From Takakia lepidozioides (taxonomy: Eukaryota; Streptophyta; Takakiopsida; Takakiales; Takakiaceae): a stretch of DNA of 64,000 nucleotides. The position numbers were made by a program, and so were the translations under genes. The notes under the pieces were generated by a model that saw only the letters and a program-made list of their open reading frames with translations, did not search any database and was not told the DNA's origin. Shown piece after piece: positions 1-10,211 of this stretch. Positions within the stretch are counted from its first letter, which is position 1, and every line of letters starts with the position of its first letter. The stretch lies in the NCBI GenBank assembly GCA_030704615.1, contig CM060733.1:20770001-20834000 (forward strand). The letters are read 5' to 3'.

Positions 1-2240
1 CAGTGTCCCGGGTATTCTCATCAGAGAGCAGACTTTTGTGATCAATCATCGTGCAGGTACCCTCACCGTAATGGTCACATACAAACTGTCATGTATGAAT
101 GACTGTGCAGCCTAAATTTGTAGGGTTTTACAACATGAATTGCTAGCATGTAGCTCCAAAAATTAGCTCAACTAGACTCACTAACAAGACGTAAGTATAT
201 CCTTCTCTGGGCAGGGAAAAAAATGGAGAAATACCAACCCAACAAAGAACACACCATAGAGAATGATAAACAAAACAGGCATCACTGTCAAGATTCAAGA
301 AAGGCAATTAACCACCTGTGTTCAAATGCACAATGCAAGAAGTATAGAATCAGGCGTGAAAGATCGCAGCGGTGGCTCGTACTTGTAGAGTTCAAGTGGA
401 AAATTACTAGTCATGATCATCATTTGGATGGCAATCTGCCATCTCTTTCCAGGCGCTACGACAGAAACATTCATGCTTGCAGGAACCTAATTCCAGATAT
501 GCCGCACACCAAATCGACTGGCCACGAACTTGAACGAAACTTACCAAGGGTAGAGTCAGGCAACAATCAAGTGCTTTTCCAGCGATGGCACACCCGAGCA
601 CCCCCGCCCAAGCTCCTCCTCTACTCCTCTACCCTCGTGCCTCTGCTGCTATGGCAGCAACACACAATGTTGCACTTTATAAGCTCTGCTCGCATCGCCC
701 GCTTCCTCTGCTACCACCACCCAAGCGCGCCCATAGAAACACAGAAATGGAAATGAACTTCACGCATGCGTAGAGTTGATGAAACAATCACAAGCTAAAC
801 CCTAAAAATCTTACAAAATGGTAAGCAAACTTTTGTGATCAAACATTCCCAATCTCTTCCCAATCTCTTCACATTCCCAATCCCAATCAACTCGTACGTC
901 CTAGCTAGCTTCTAGTTGCGCATCGCGCGTCATACATGGCAGCTCGTCGTCCCCGCGCTTCAGTCTAGCCCAACACGACCAGCCATCTTCCAGCCACCCC
1001 CCGATGAAGGCGACCTCCAATCGACGGTAATAACTTGATGTACAAAAACAATCAACGGCTACAATAAATTCAACTTTTTCCGACTTCGTTCCCGCGTGCT
1101 GCGTTTTCTACTTCATATGTCCATTTTTTATGGACTGCAAGTTGCCGCTTTTGGATGGCCCGTACCATGCTTCTACCCTTTCAAATTTAAAAATTTAAAG
1201 TTACACCCAAAATATCTGGTAACTGGTTCCCGGTTCCCTAAGTTCTATATGGTTTCCTAGGTTCCCTGGCCACGTGCCCTATAATTTCTAGGATTTCAGT
1301 TGTGTTTACAAATGCACCCCCCACAGCTCTTGGTTACCAGTGACCTGCTCTCTTCCAGTCGAGATCCGTAGCTATGCCGAGCCTTAATCCTTTGCACCAA
1401 TATCCCCAACAAAAGCAAGAGCACTTACAATGCAACCCCGGAAAGCACCAGAGCTAACTAGCTTGATCAAGAACGCTTACAGCCCTTCATGCGTGCTGAT
1501 TTTTCAAGGTGACAACAACAGATCTGCTATCACTGATTGTGTAAGCCTTTACATGGAGTTGGCACAGGCTGCCCTCAAGTTCTGAATTGTAAACATAGAC
1601 CAAGCAGGTCGTGTAGTGAGCTGGGCCCCTTCAGCTCATATCCCGCTCATACACCAAGTGTCACCTGGTGAGTCCACAGTCTCCCACTCTCATACTCTCC
1701 TGCAACAAACACAACCTTGAGGTTCAATCCTCCAAAACCTGAGGATCGCCAGCCTGGGAGGTTGACACTGTCAGAAAGCGCCCTTCCCTTCCAGCAAATG
1801 GCCTAAGATCTGGTGACCTCGTCTATCCTTCCCTGGACTGCTCTTGCTTGGCCTTTCTCACAGTTGCCTGACATTTGACTACCCTCCAAAGAATCGGGTG
1901 AAGAGAGATGACCAGTAATAGATTGCCTGGAGGCTTGCTGTTGCAAAGGGGCTGGCGTAAGTGCAGCAGCTTGTTGTGCTGGCTCAATGTGGAGTTCAGC
2001 TGCATTAACCATCTTTACAATGCCATGCACAGGCTCATGTAAAAAAATTGCCAAGCCTATAGTTCAAAGAACCACAAAGAAAAGCTGTTGTGGCCAGCTT
2101 GACCAACCACGAGGCACAAGGCGCTAGTCCCAACTTTCACTATTGGCTGGAAAGATTGCCAACCATTCTTTCCACCACACCTTAGAAATCTTCATCAGGT
2201 GTGTGAATTAATGCTTCAAGGGCTCAAAAGAGTATTGACG
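1..2240. other. Intergenic sequence, no supported gene
   Basis: No open frame here shows a recognisable domain, splice structure or repeat. Short open stretches near 223-773 and 1803-2054 exist on both strands, but their translations are low in information and overlap one another, so I do not call them genes. A B-box-like GGTTCAATCC occurs at 1721-1730 without a convincing A box upstream. Confidence 0.5.
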
Positions 2241-2257
2241 TACTGGCTGGCAGGAAG

Positions 2258-3045
2258 TTGCAATGCCCCACATCAAGGTGGCCTGTAAGCACTGCCACCA
2301 CGAGCTTCTCTTCAACAGTGCGCGGCAGGTGTCCAACTGCCCTCATGCCTTCTGCACTTCAGCCATCTCGAGCCACAAAACCCCATTCCACTAGAAATCA
2401 ACACTCAACCAACGAAGTGACAATGGAAGGCTACACAGATGGTACGCCGAGATCAGCGACATGCATCTCTCTGACGAACAGTTCTTTGCAACGGAGCGCG
2501 CCTACCAAACTCGCTCTGCGCAGAATCTGCCAACGATCAATGACACACATGCCCCAGGCGCTCCAGCAACACAAACTCCTGTGACAACCAACCCGTCAGA
2601 CCACCAGATTATCCTCCGCTCTGCAACACCTACGCCACCTGGTGCTCTCGGCTAACAACCCAGGTATCAAATGAGCACTGAGTGCGCTCAACAGTGATGC
2701 CGGCAGCTCCCACTCTGATCCCAAAAGTACGCTACGCCAGGCCCTTCACAACACATGGACACCTCCAGTTCACCGATCACTGCCTTTACTAAGCACGGTA
2801 GCAAACTATGGTCTGGACTTCTCAAAATCGAGCTCCTCCACCCTGCGACTGATGGCATTGCGCTCTTAACAGACAACCGCGCCTTCGTTATGGAGATGGC
2901 CTTGGCGATTCCCATTCAGGAAAAAGTGGAGAAGGCCCACGACCTACCTGCCTCCTCCGACTACCTTTCCCTGTATGCTGGCAGCGAGTCTCTACAGGGC
3001 ATGGTGAATCCAGCAATATGCTTGCAAGCCAGAATGGGGCTATAA
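2258..3045 (+). pseudogene. Possible decayed coding trace, unknown product
   Basis: Several short frames on the + strand read like real protein but do not join. One at 2263-2400 has paired cysteines (VACKHCHHELL, then SNCPHAFC) that could be a broken zinc-binding motif. Another at 2461-2655 reads MHLSDEQFFATERAY. A third at 2755-3045 contains LLTDNRAFVMEMALAIP and ends in NPAICLQARMGL. They lie in different frames with stops between them, which fits an old gene or element relic. I do not recognise the family. It could equally be chance open sequence in a fairly GC-rich stretch. Confidence 0.2.
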
Positions 3046-3597
3046 GCCAATGGCCCTTCTTGAGCTGCAACACAAATGACCACACAAGTTGGGCACGACT
3101 GGCCTACTGGGTGCTCAGCCTGCCCCAGCGCTCAGGCAGCAGAGCTGCCAGGGCCCCCTGCGCGCACCCGCCACCACAAACAGGGATGACTACACCCTGA
3201 TCACCACCAACGCTAATGTGTGAAACAACAAGCGCATACCCATGGCAACAGCAGGACCAGATGGACTCCTGCCCCAAGATATATATTATAATAGTGCTAA
3301 AACAAACATTGTATCTAGCTTAGCACTAGAAAACTAGATAGCGCTCATCTCTCTCGAGTGATAAGAAAGCTAAGGACACACTGTTCACACAAGAAACAAC
3401 ATGAATCCAACAGCATCACTCTTTAAAATAGAAGTCGAGCCAGGGGCACCCCAAGCTATGGGGACTCCACCCCACAACAACCTACACTCCCATCATAAGC
3501 ACACACAGCTCTAAACGCATGCAGGAGCTCAGTCGCGCAGGCTCAACTCGAGAGAGATGAGCTGCGCGCCTGCCGCTCTCGTGAAGATAAGACGGAC

Positions 3598-3657
3598 CAG
3601 GTGTCAAACTAAACTTGACACCTGATTTAACACTTGACCTAAATCCAAGTGTTAAAT
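3598..3657 (+). repeat. Two tandem hairpins in the leader of element A
   Basis: Two perfect inverted repeats stand back to back about 120 bp before gag. The first has 10-bp arms CAGGTGTCAA (3598-3607) and TTGACACCTG (3615-3624) around a 7-nt loop. The second starts at the next base, with 12-bp arms ATTTAACACTTG (3625-3636) and CAAGTGTTAAAT (3646-3657) around a 9-nt loop. In the transcript these would form adjacent stem-loops in the 5' leader, where retroelements keep packaging or dimerisation signals. That role is inferred. I see no tRNA primer-binding site (TGGTATCAGAGC type) and no 5' LTR next to them. Confidence 0.7.
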
Positions 3658-3776
3658 ACAAATAACTAGTTTTATTCTAGCTGTTTTCACACTGTGCTTA
3701 TTTAACTTGACAGAGAGATATTACAGAAGAGAGTTTTGGTTATTGCCACATTAAAAAGAAATGAAAGACATGGGAC

Positions 3777-6773
3777 ATGAGTGATGAAAGAGAAGCTAGA
3801 CGCCAGAGATATTCAGCAAAAAGAGAAAGCTATCTGAAAGCTAATTATCCATATCTTTGGGAGAGAGGAATAGACATAGGGGAATCATCTGGACCTCTCA
3901 CACCATTAAGATCAAAGAGTACATCACCCATACCGGAAGAACTAGAGTTGGATGCCACTCCTTCTGTTTCTTTGCAAGAAAGATTAAGGGAATTGGTACG
4001 GGAAGAAGATCAATCACGAGGTGAAAGATCTGAGGTACATCCCTGGATAAAAGATTTGACAGAAATCTTTGATAAGAGTTGGCATGGAACACCAAAAGCA
4101 GGAACTCCAGTTTCTGAAGCGGAAGGTGAAGAAGGAGGAGAGGATGTGGCAGAGCCAACGGAGAGTTCAGACTCTCCAATACCATTGCAGTTGAGTTACA
4201 TGAGTGAAGAAGAAACCCAAGGGCAGAACTTGGAGAGTGAAAACAGAGAGAAGAAATTGGAAGAGGAAGACTATGAAGAAGTAGACCCAACAACTGAGGT
4301 TGAGACTACAACCAGGACATCCCAACCCGTTGGACCTGGATCAAGTGAAGCACTTGGATCACAGGCCAACGAAGGTGTCGGCTCAGGGGGATCAGGCGGG
4401 CTGCCTGGATTTGGCTCTGGGGGGACTGGGAGTGTGGGAAGTACTGCAACTGAAGCTGGGAATACTGTGAATATCGTGGGGCCAGTAGCAATGAGTGCTC
4501 AAGGGCCACCACTTGGTGGAAGATCCACCACAACAACAACAGGTCCTGAAGGACCACCAGCAAGGGTGCCAGCACCTGTCAGTGGGCAGAAGGTAGAGCC
4601 ACAGATGGCGTTACAACCAACACGGGCAAAACCACCTTTTCCAATATATTCAGGAAAAGGGGATCCCGATGTACACATTAGCCAATTTGAGCACATGTGT
4701 ATAGTGAACAATGAGAATGACAATGATGCCAAGATGAGATTGTTTCCTTGTTCACTTATAAAGAAAGCAAGTGAATGGTATGCAAGATTCCCTGATAATC
4801 ATTTCCTAACCTGGAATGGCTTGAATACAGCATTCCGAAATAGGTTCAGGACAAGTAAAACTGAGGATGAAGTGTATGGAAGTTTACAACAGTTAAAGCA
4901 AAAGAAGCATGAAACTGTTGAGGAGTATATGGAAAAGATGGAATTGATGATGAAAAAGCTGGCTGCAGTACCAGCACCAGGTTTACAGAAGACTTGGTTT
5001 GTGAGTGGACTAAGACCAGAGTTGCAAAAGAAAGTGGATATGTTACCCCGTAATACAGTGGAGGAGGCATTTGAAACTGCAAACAGAATTGAGCAATTGG
5101 GAATGCTCAGGAGAGAGAAAAGGGATGATGAGGACTATGAGGATGAGTCAGATGAAGAAGAAGAGCAAGAACTAAAAAGGAAGAGTAAGAGAAAGGAGAA
5201 GTTGAAGAGGGATAACTATGAGAAAAGATTGGAAGAAATCTTGAAGAAGTATGCCACAGAGGCTGCAACACATTGGAGGAAGGGTGTATGGTGTGCAAAG
5301 TGCCAGAATGAAGGCCATACCACCACTGAATGCCACATGAAGGAGAAACATTGTACTATCTGTAAAATGGATAACCATTCTACTGAGAATTGTTACTACA
5401 ACAGAAGGACAACTGCAAGAGAACCTAGGCAAGGAAGGGTGCATCAGGTGCAGCCCCAGCCAAGAAGAAACAATGATCAGGACCACTATGGTAGGTCTGG
5501 TGGTTATAACAATGGCATGGAAAGGAGAGGTAATTCAAGAGGGAATTACCAAGGAAATTCCAAAGGCAACTATCAGGGTAATCCAAGGGGGAATTACCAG
5601 CCCGGGAATCAGGATTACAGAAATAATCCAAGAGCAGACCAAGGGCGAGGACCCAATGGTGAAGAACTGTGTTACTATTGTAATCAACCAGGACATCACA
5701 AGGCAGCCTGTTCATTCTGGATTAGACACCAAAATGAGATGAGAGCTCCTGTGAATGAGGGCCCAGTGGTGGCAGCTCACATGGTTAGGCCATGTGTTGT
5801 ACCAGAAGTAAGTACAATGATAGTAACCAGAAGCAAAACCAAATTAATACCTCTAGTAGTTGAGGAAGATGAAGATAATGAAGGTGGCAGTGATATGCCT
5901 GAAGAAGAGACTTGGAAAGATGAGAAGGAACTGCACAAGGAAGTGGCAGATACCATAAGGGAAATGCAGAAGAGTACTGATATTCCTATGGCAGATTCCT
6001 CTGATTCTGATGGAGAAGAAGAAGTGAGTGAGGATGAAAGGAAGAAAGAAGATGCAGACATGCAAAGTAATGAAGAGACTTTGGCTGAAGTAATATGCCA
6101 GACCAAAGCAGAGATTACCATTGGACAGCTATTGGCTGTGGCACCTTATTGTAGGCATAGGCTGTATCAAGCAATCAATCGAATTGCCCAGGAGACAGGA
6201 AACACAGACCTGAACAGCAAGGTGACCAGTTATAATGTGAAGCCGGAAGGGCGAGAAACAGTCATGGATTTTGATGATTCTATGCCAGTAATCCAATTGA
6301 GAATTGGAAGCACAGAACTAACTGATGTACTGATAGATGGAGGTTCTGGAGTAAATATCATGACAAACCAATTAAGAAAGAAGCTTGGTCTAAGTAACAT
6401 GAAACCAGCCCCATTTACAGTAACAATGGCAGATCAAAGAAGTGTACAGCCATTGGGATTAATAAGAGGAGTTAAGATACAGATACAGAAGATGATCTTT
6501 ATGATCACAGTAACTGTGTTGAAGATGGATGAAGTCATGGAGGCTTACTCCTTATTATTGGGACGTCCGTGGCTGAAACAGGCCAGGGTATTCCATGACT
6601 GGAATTCTCAGTTATTAACTGTGCATAATGGGATACACGAGATACAAATTACCACAAAGAAATCTAGTAGATTACCTGCTACGAGAAGACCTCGAGGGGT
6701 CAGAGAGTATGACTGGAGAGGAGGACTGGATGAGGAGCAGGAAACTACCCTGTTTGCTGCACACCCAGAGTAG
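3777..6773 (+). CDS. Gag-protease polyprotein of element A
   Basis: The 998-residue frame starts with an acidic, disordered N-terminal third. A retrotransposon gag capsid-like domain follows at about residues 285-440 (motifs FPIYSGKGDPDVHISQFE and LIKKASEWYARF). Three CCHC zinc knuckles follow: CAKCQNEGHTTTEC near residue 504, CTICKMDNHSTENC near 524 and CYYCNQPGHHKAAC near 631. A pepsin-like retroviral protease with VLIDGGSGVNIM lies near residue 851. The product would package element RNA and cleave the polyprotein in cytoplasmic particles. The start is the first ATG after the hairpin leader. The frame is intact and ends at TAG 6771-6773. The same frame continues into pol, so this stop could be a readthrough site or a lesion. 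Confidence 0.88.
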   Translation: MSDEREARRQRYSAKRESYLKANYPYLWERGIDIGESSGPLTPLRSKSTSPIPEELELDATPSVSLQERLRELVREEDQSRGERSEVHPWIKDLTEIFDKSWHGTPKAGTPVSEAEGEEGGEDVAEPTESSDSPIPLQLSYMSEEETQGQNLESENREKKLEEEDYEEVDPTTEVETTTRTSQPVGPGSSEALGSQANEGVGSGGSGGLPGFGSGGTGSVGSTATEAGNTVNIVGPVAMSAQGPPLGGRSTTTTTGPEGPPARVPAPVSGQKVEPQMALQPTRAKPPFPIYSGKGDPDVHISQFEHMCIVNNENDNDAKMRLFPCSLIKKASEWYARFPDNHFLTWNGLNTAFRNRFRTSKTEDEVYGSLQQLKQKKHETVEEYMEKMELMMKKLAAVPAPGLQKTWFVSGLRPELQKKVDMLPRNTVEEAFETANRIEQLGMLRREKRDDEDYEDESDEEEEQELKRKSKRKEKLKRDNYEKRLEEILKKYATEAATHWRKGVWCAKCQNEGHTTTECHMKEKHCTICKMDNHSTENCYYNRRTTAREPRQGRVHQVQPQPRRNNDQDHYGRSGGYNNGMERRGNSRGNYQGNSKGNYQGNPRGNYQPGNQDYRNNPRADQGRGPNGEELCYYCNQPGHHKAACSFWIRHQNEMRAPVNEGPVVAAHMVRPCVVPEVSTMIVTRSKTKLIPLVVEEDEDNEGGSDMPEEETWKDEKELHKEVADTIREMQKSTDIPMADSSDSDGEEEVSEDERKKEDADMQSNEETLAEVICQTKAEITIGQLLAVAPYCRHRLYQAINRIAQETGNTDLNSKVTSYNVKPEGRETVMDFDDSMPVIQLRIGSTELTDVLIDGGSGVNIMTNQLRKKLGLSNMKPAPFTVTMADQRSVQPLGLIRGVKIQIQKMIFMITVTVLKMDEVMEAYSLLLGRPWLKQARVFHDWNSQLLTVHNGIHEIQITTKKSSRLPATRRPRGVREYDWRGGLDEEQETTLFAAHPE

Positions 6774-9700
6774 GAGCAGGTTGCAGAGATGCGGCTGGAA
6801 AGCCTAAGTTGTTTAAGAGGTATCTGCTGTGGTGTAGTGACAGCAACACCAACTGAAGAGGAAACCAACAGTTACCCATCACATTTCTATGAAGAAAGAG
6901 AAAGAGAAATGGAAATCCTAGAAGAACCAGCCACTGTGAGTTTACAGGATGAAGTGGTGACTGATTGGACAATCACAGCTGATGAACAGGTGAGGGAAGT
7001 GAATGTGGGAACTAAAGAGGAACCGAGGATGGTGAAAGTAGGAGCTGATTTGGAGCCAGAATTCTTTGAAGAAGCTAAGAGCTTGTTCATCAAATACAGA
7101 GATGTATTTGCTTGGAGCTATGAGGATCTAAAAGGGATACCACCTGAAGTTTGTCAGCATAAGATTGAACTGGAACCAGGGTCAGTACCAATCAAGCAGG
7201 CGAGGTACAGAATGAATCCCAACTACGCACAGAAGGCTGGAGAAGACATCAAGAAGTTGGCTGAGGCTAAGTTTATATACCCAATAGAGTATACAACTTG
7301 GTTGTCACCCATTGTTATAGTTCCCAAGAAGAATGGTAAACTAAGAGTATGTGTGAACTACAAGAAGCTGAATGCTTGTACGAAGAAAGATCCTTTCCCT
7401 TTGCCATTCACAGAAGCAGTATTGGACACTGTGGCAGGCCATGAGATGTACTCATTCATGGATGGCTTCAGTGGTTATAATCAAGTGCAAGTGGCAGAAG
7501 AAGATCAAGGAAAGACAGCTTTCATCACAGACTGGGGTGCTTATGCATACAAAGCCATGCCCTTTGGACTTTGTAATGCACTAGCAACCTTTCAGAGAGT
7601 AATAAGTGAATTTTTTCATGAGTATCTGGATGATTTCATGCAGGTGTTCTTGGATGATTTCAGTGTGTACAGCTCTAAGAATGAGCACTTGCATAAATTG
7701 GAGTTATGTCTGGCCAGATGCAGGATGAGAGATCTGGGCCTGAATCCAGAGAAGTGTACTTTCTGTGTGAACTCAGGGGTGCTTCTGGGACACATTGTGT
7801 GTAAGAAGAGACTTCTTGTGGATCCCATGAAGACAGAGGCCATTAAAGCCTCTCCACCACCAGTGAATGTTAAGAGTTTAAGGAGATTCCTTGGGCAAAC
7901 CAGTTATTACAGAAGATTTGTCAAAATGTATGCACAAATAGCAGCACCATTGAGCAAGCTTCTGAAGAAAGATGCAGTGTTTGCCTGGACAGCTGAATGT
8001 CAACAGGCGTTTGAGGAACTTACACTGTCAGTAACAACTACACCTGTGCTGATTAACCCTCACTGGCATGTAGTATTTCATGTTCACTGTGATGCATCAG
8101 GAGAAGCGTTGGGAGCGGTGTTAGCCCAGAATGTTACATGAAATATAGATTCACATGTGTACAATGCTAGCAGGTTGATGAATAGTGCTGAAAGGAACTA
8201 TAGCACAACTGAAAGAGAAGCACTGGCGATGATTTATGCAGTCAAGAAATTCAGGCATTACCTATTGGGAAGAAAGTTTATGTTTTATGTGGATCACCAG
8301 GCTCTCGTATATCTGGTGAACAAACCTTTGATAAGTGGAAGGATAGCGAGGTGGTTAATAATCTTGCATGAGTTTGAGTTCGAAGTTATTTACAAGCCTG
8401 GCCGTTTGCATCTTGTGGCAGATCATTTGTCACGACTAACAACAGGAGAGGCCGGCACATGAGTGGACGATCAGTTACCTAATGCGAGTTTATTTGTAAT
8501 GGAGGTGCAAGGAAGTGCAGATGAATGGTTGGATTGGCAGTGGCTAATCAGATACTACCTTACTCATGGTCAATGCCCACCTAGTTATGGTAATGAGCAG
8601 AGGAAGAGAATCGCTATCAAAGCTTTACTTTATACTATGGTAGGAAGCAGAATGTATAAGCTAGGACCTGATGGAGTACTAAAATGATGCTTGTACCACC
8701 ATGAAGTAAATAAAGTTTTGGAGGAAGTTCATAAAGGAGTGGCTGGAGGTCATTTTGGAGAAGAGACTACCAGTAGAAAGATACTACTTGCAGGTTACTG
8801 GTGGCCTACTTTATTCAAAGATGTACACAAGTATTGTCAAAGTTGTGATAAATGTCAGAGGCTAGGACCTTTGCAGAGATCTGGAAGGATGGCCTTGCAT
8901 CCTACAATGCCTACGGAACCATTTCAGAAATGGGGACTAGACTTTGTTGGACCAATTAACCCACCAGCCAAGAATACACGGAACAAGTACATAATTACAG
9001 CCACTGATTATACTACGAAGTGGGTGGAAGCTAAAGCTTTGAGGGACAACACAGCCAAGTCCACAACAAGGTTCCTGTATGAGAACATACTTACACGATT
9101 TGGCTGTCCCTTAGAATTTATCAGTGATCAGGGAAGTCACTTCATTAATGAGACCATTGAATTATTGACTAAAGAATTCATGATTGTGCATAGAAAGAGT
9201 ACAACATATTACCCACAGGGTAATGGACAGGCAGAGGCTACCAACAAAATATTATGTACTATCTTGGCTAAGATAGTCAATGCAAACAGAACGGATTGGG
9301 ATACAAAGCTGTTGACAGCTTTGTGGTCATACAGGACTTCATATAAAGTCACCACTAAGTATACACCATTCCAATTAGTTTACGGTATGGAAGCCTTACT
9401 TCCAGTGGAATTCCTGTTACCTACCATGAGAACGGAATGGGGAAAGAGAATGGATTTGCAGGATTCCATTAAGGTCGGGAAACATGAATTATACCATGTG
9501 GAAGAAGTACGTGCTGATGCAGCTGATAATATGACCAGAATTCAGATGAAGAGGAAGGAACAGTTTGATGAAGGCAAGTTAAAGACTTTTAAGACGGGAG
9601 ATTTGGTTCTATGGTTGCAGAAGAAAGGAAAGATTAAAGCTTCTAAGCTTAAATCACCATGGAAAGGACCTTATGTCATACAAAAGATGTATGATAACAA

Positions 9701-9941
9701 CACCGCCATGTTACAAACCATTAACAAAGAGATGATGGGAAGAGTCAATGCTAATAAGTTGAAGGGGTACAGTGGTATCCATGACAAACCATTGCGGCAT
9801 GATTTGCATGTTGAAACGCAAGAGCAGTCATGGGCTACGCCAGTGTTACCAACGGAGTATGGAGCACTTGTCGCTAGGCCGAGCATATATGACCAGGGCG
9901 GGCAAAGCAGGCGCGACACAGCCTATCACAGCCCATCATAA
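6774..9941 (+). pseudogene. Pol of element A: reverse transcriptase, RNase H and integrase, with stops
   Basis: This region is in frame with gag; the first ATG is at 6789. Reverse transcriptase (about 7170-7680) has YKKLNACTKKDPFPLP and the catalytic FLDDFSVYS box. A single RNase H follows (about 8060-8450; [31 protein letters not shown]). The integrase has an HHCC zinc domain (8694-8870) and a DDE core: DFVGP near 8940, SDQGSH near 9123 and QAEATNK near 9230. It would copy the RNA and insert the cDNA in the nucleus. Stops TGA at 8139, 8460 and 8685 and TAA at 9939 break it. Element B has CGA where A has TGA at 8685 and GGA at 8460, so these are lesions, not design. The frame stays open past 9941 into the repeat and ORF3. 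Confidence 0.88.
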
Positions 9942-10191
9942 CGAGACACAGCCTATCACAGCCTATCACGACGTGACACAGCCTATCACAGCCCATCACG
10001 ACGAGACACAGCCTATCACAGCCCATCACGACGTGACACAGCCTATCACAGCCCAGAACGGCGCAACACAGCCTATCACAACCTACCACAGCGTGTCACA
10101 GCCTCTCATAGCTCACCACAGTGCATCACAGCCTATCACAGCGTACCACAGTATGACACAGCCTGTCACAGCTCAACACAGCCTACTAGGG
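9908..10191 (+). repeat. In-frame 30-bp tandem repeat coding a decapeptide (element A)
   Basis: Nine units of 30 bp lie in the pol frame and translate to variants of [10 protein letters not shown], drifting to QRVTASHSSP and QYDTACHSST at the distal end. The DNA unit is built on CACAGCCTATCACAGCCCAT. There is one stop (TAA, 9939) where sister units have CGA; otherwise the array is open throughout. It bridges integrase and ORF3. Element B has about eight such units, also open except for one TGA at the far end. Keeping frame across a repeat that varies in number suggests that it was translated as a spacer or low-complexity linker. Confidence 0.8.
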
Positions 10192-10211
10192 TTACACAAT
10201 CCATAGAATCA

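Noticed and set aside
223-773. Overlapping open frames on both strands
   Set aside because: No domain, no splice support, biased low-information translation; likely chance.
1721-1730. Possible SINE B box (GGTTCAATCC)
   Set aside because: No convincing A box at the right distance and no repeat partner in the window.
9908-10191. CRISPR-like array
   Set aside because: Head-to-tail units without unique spacers, in frame in a eukaryotic retroelement; a minisatellite.
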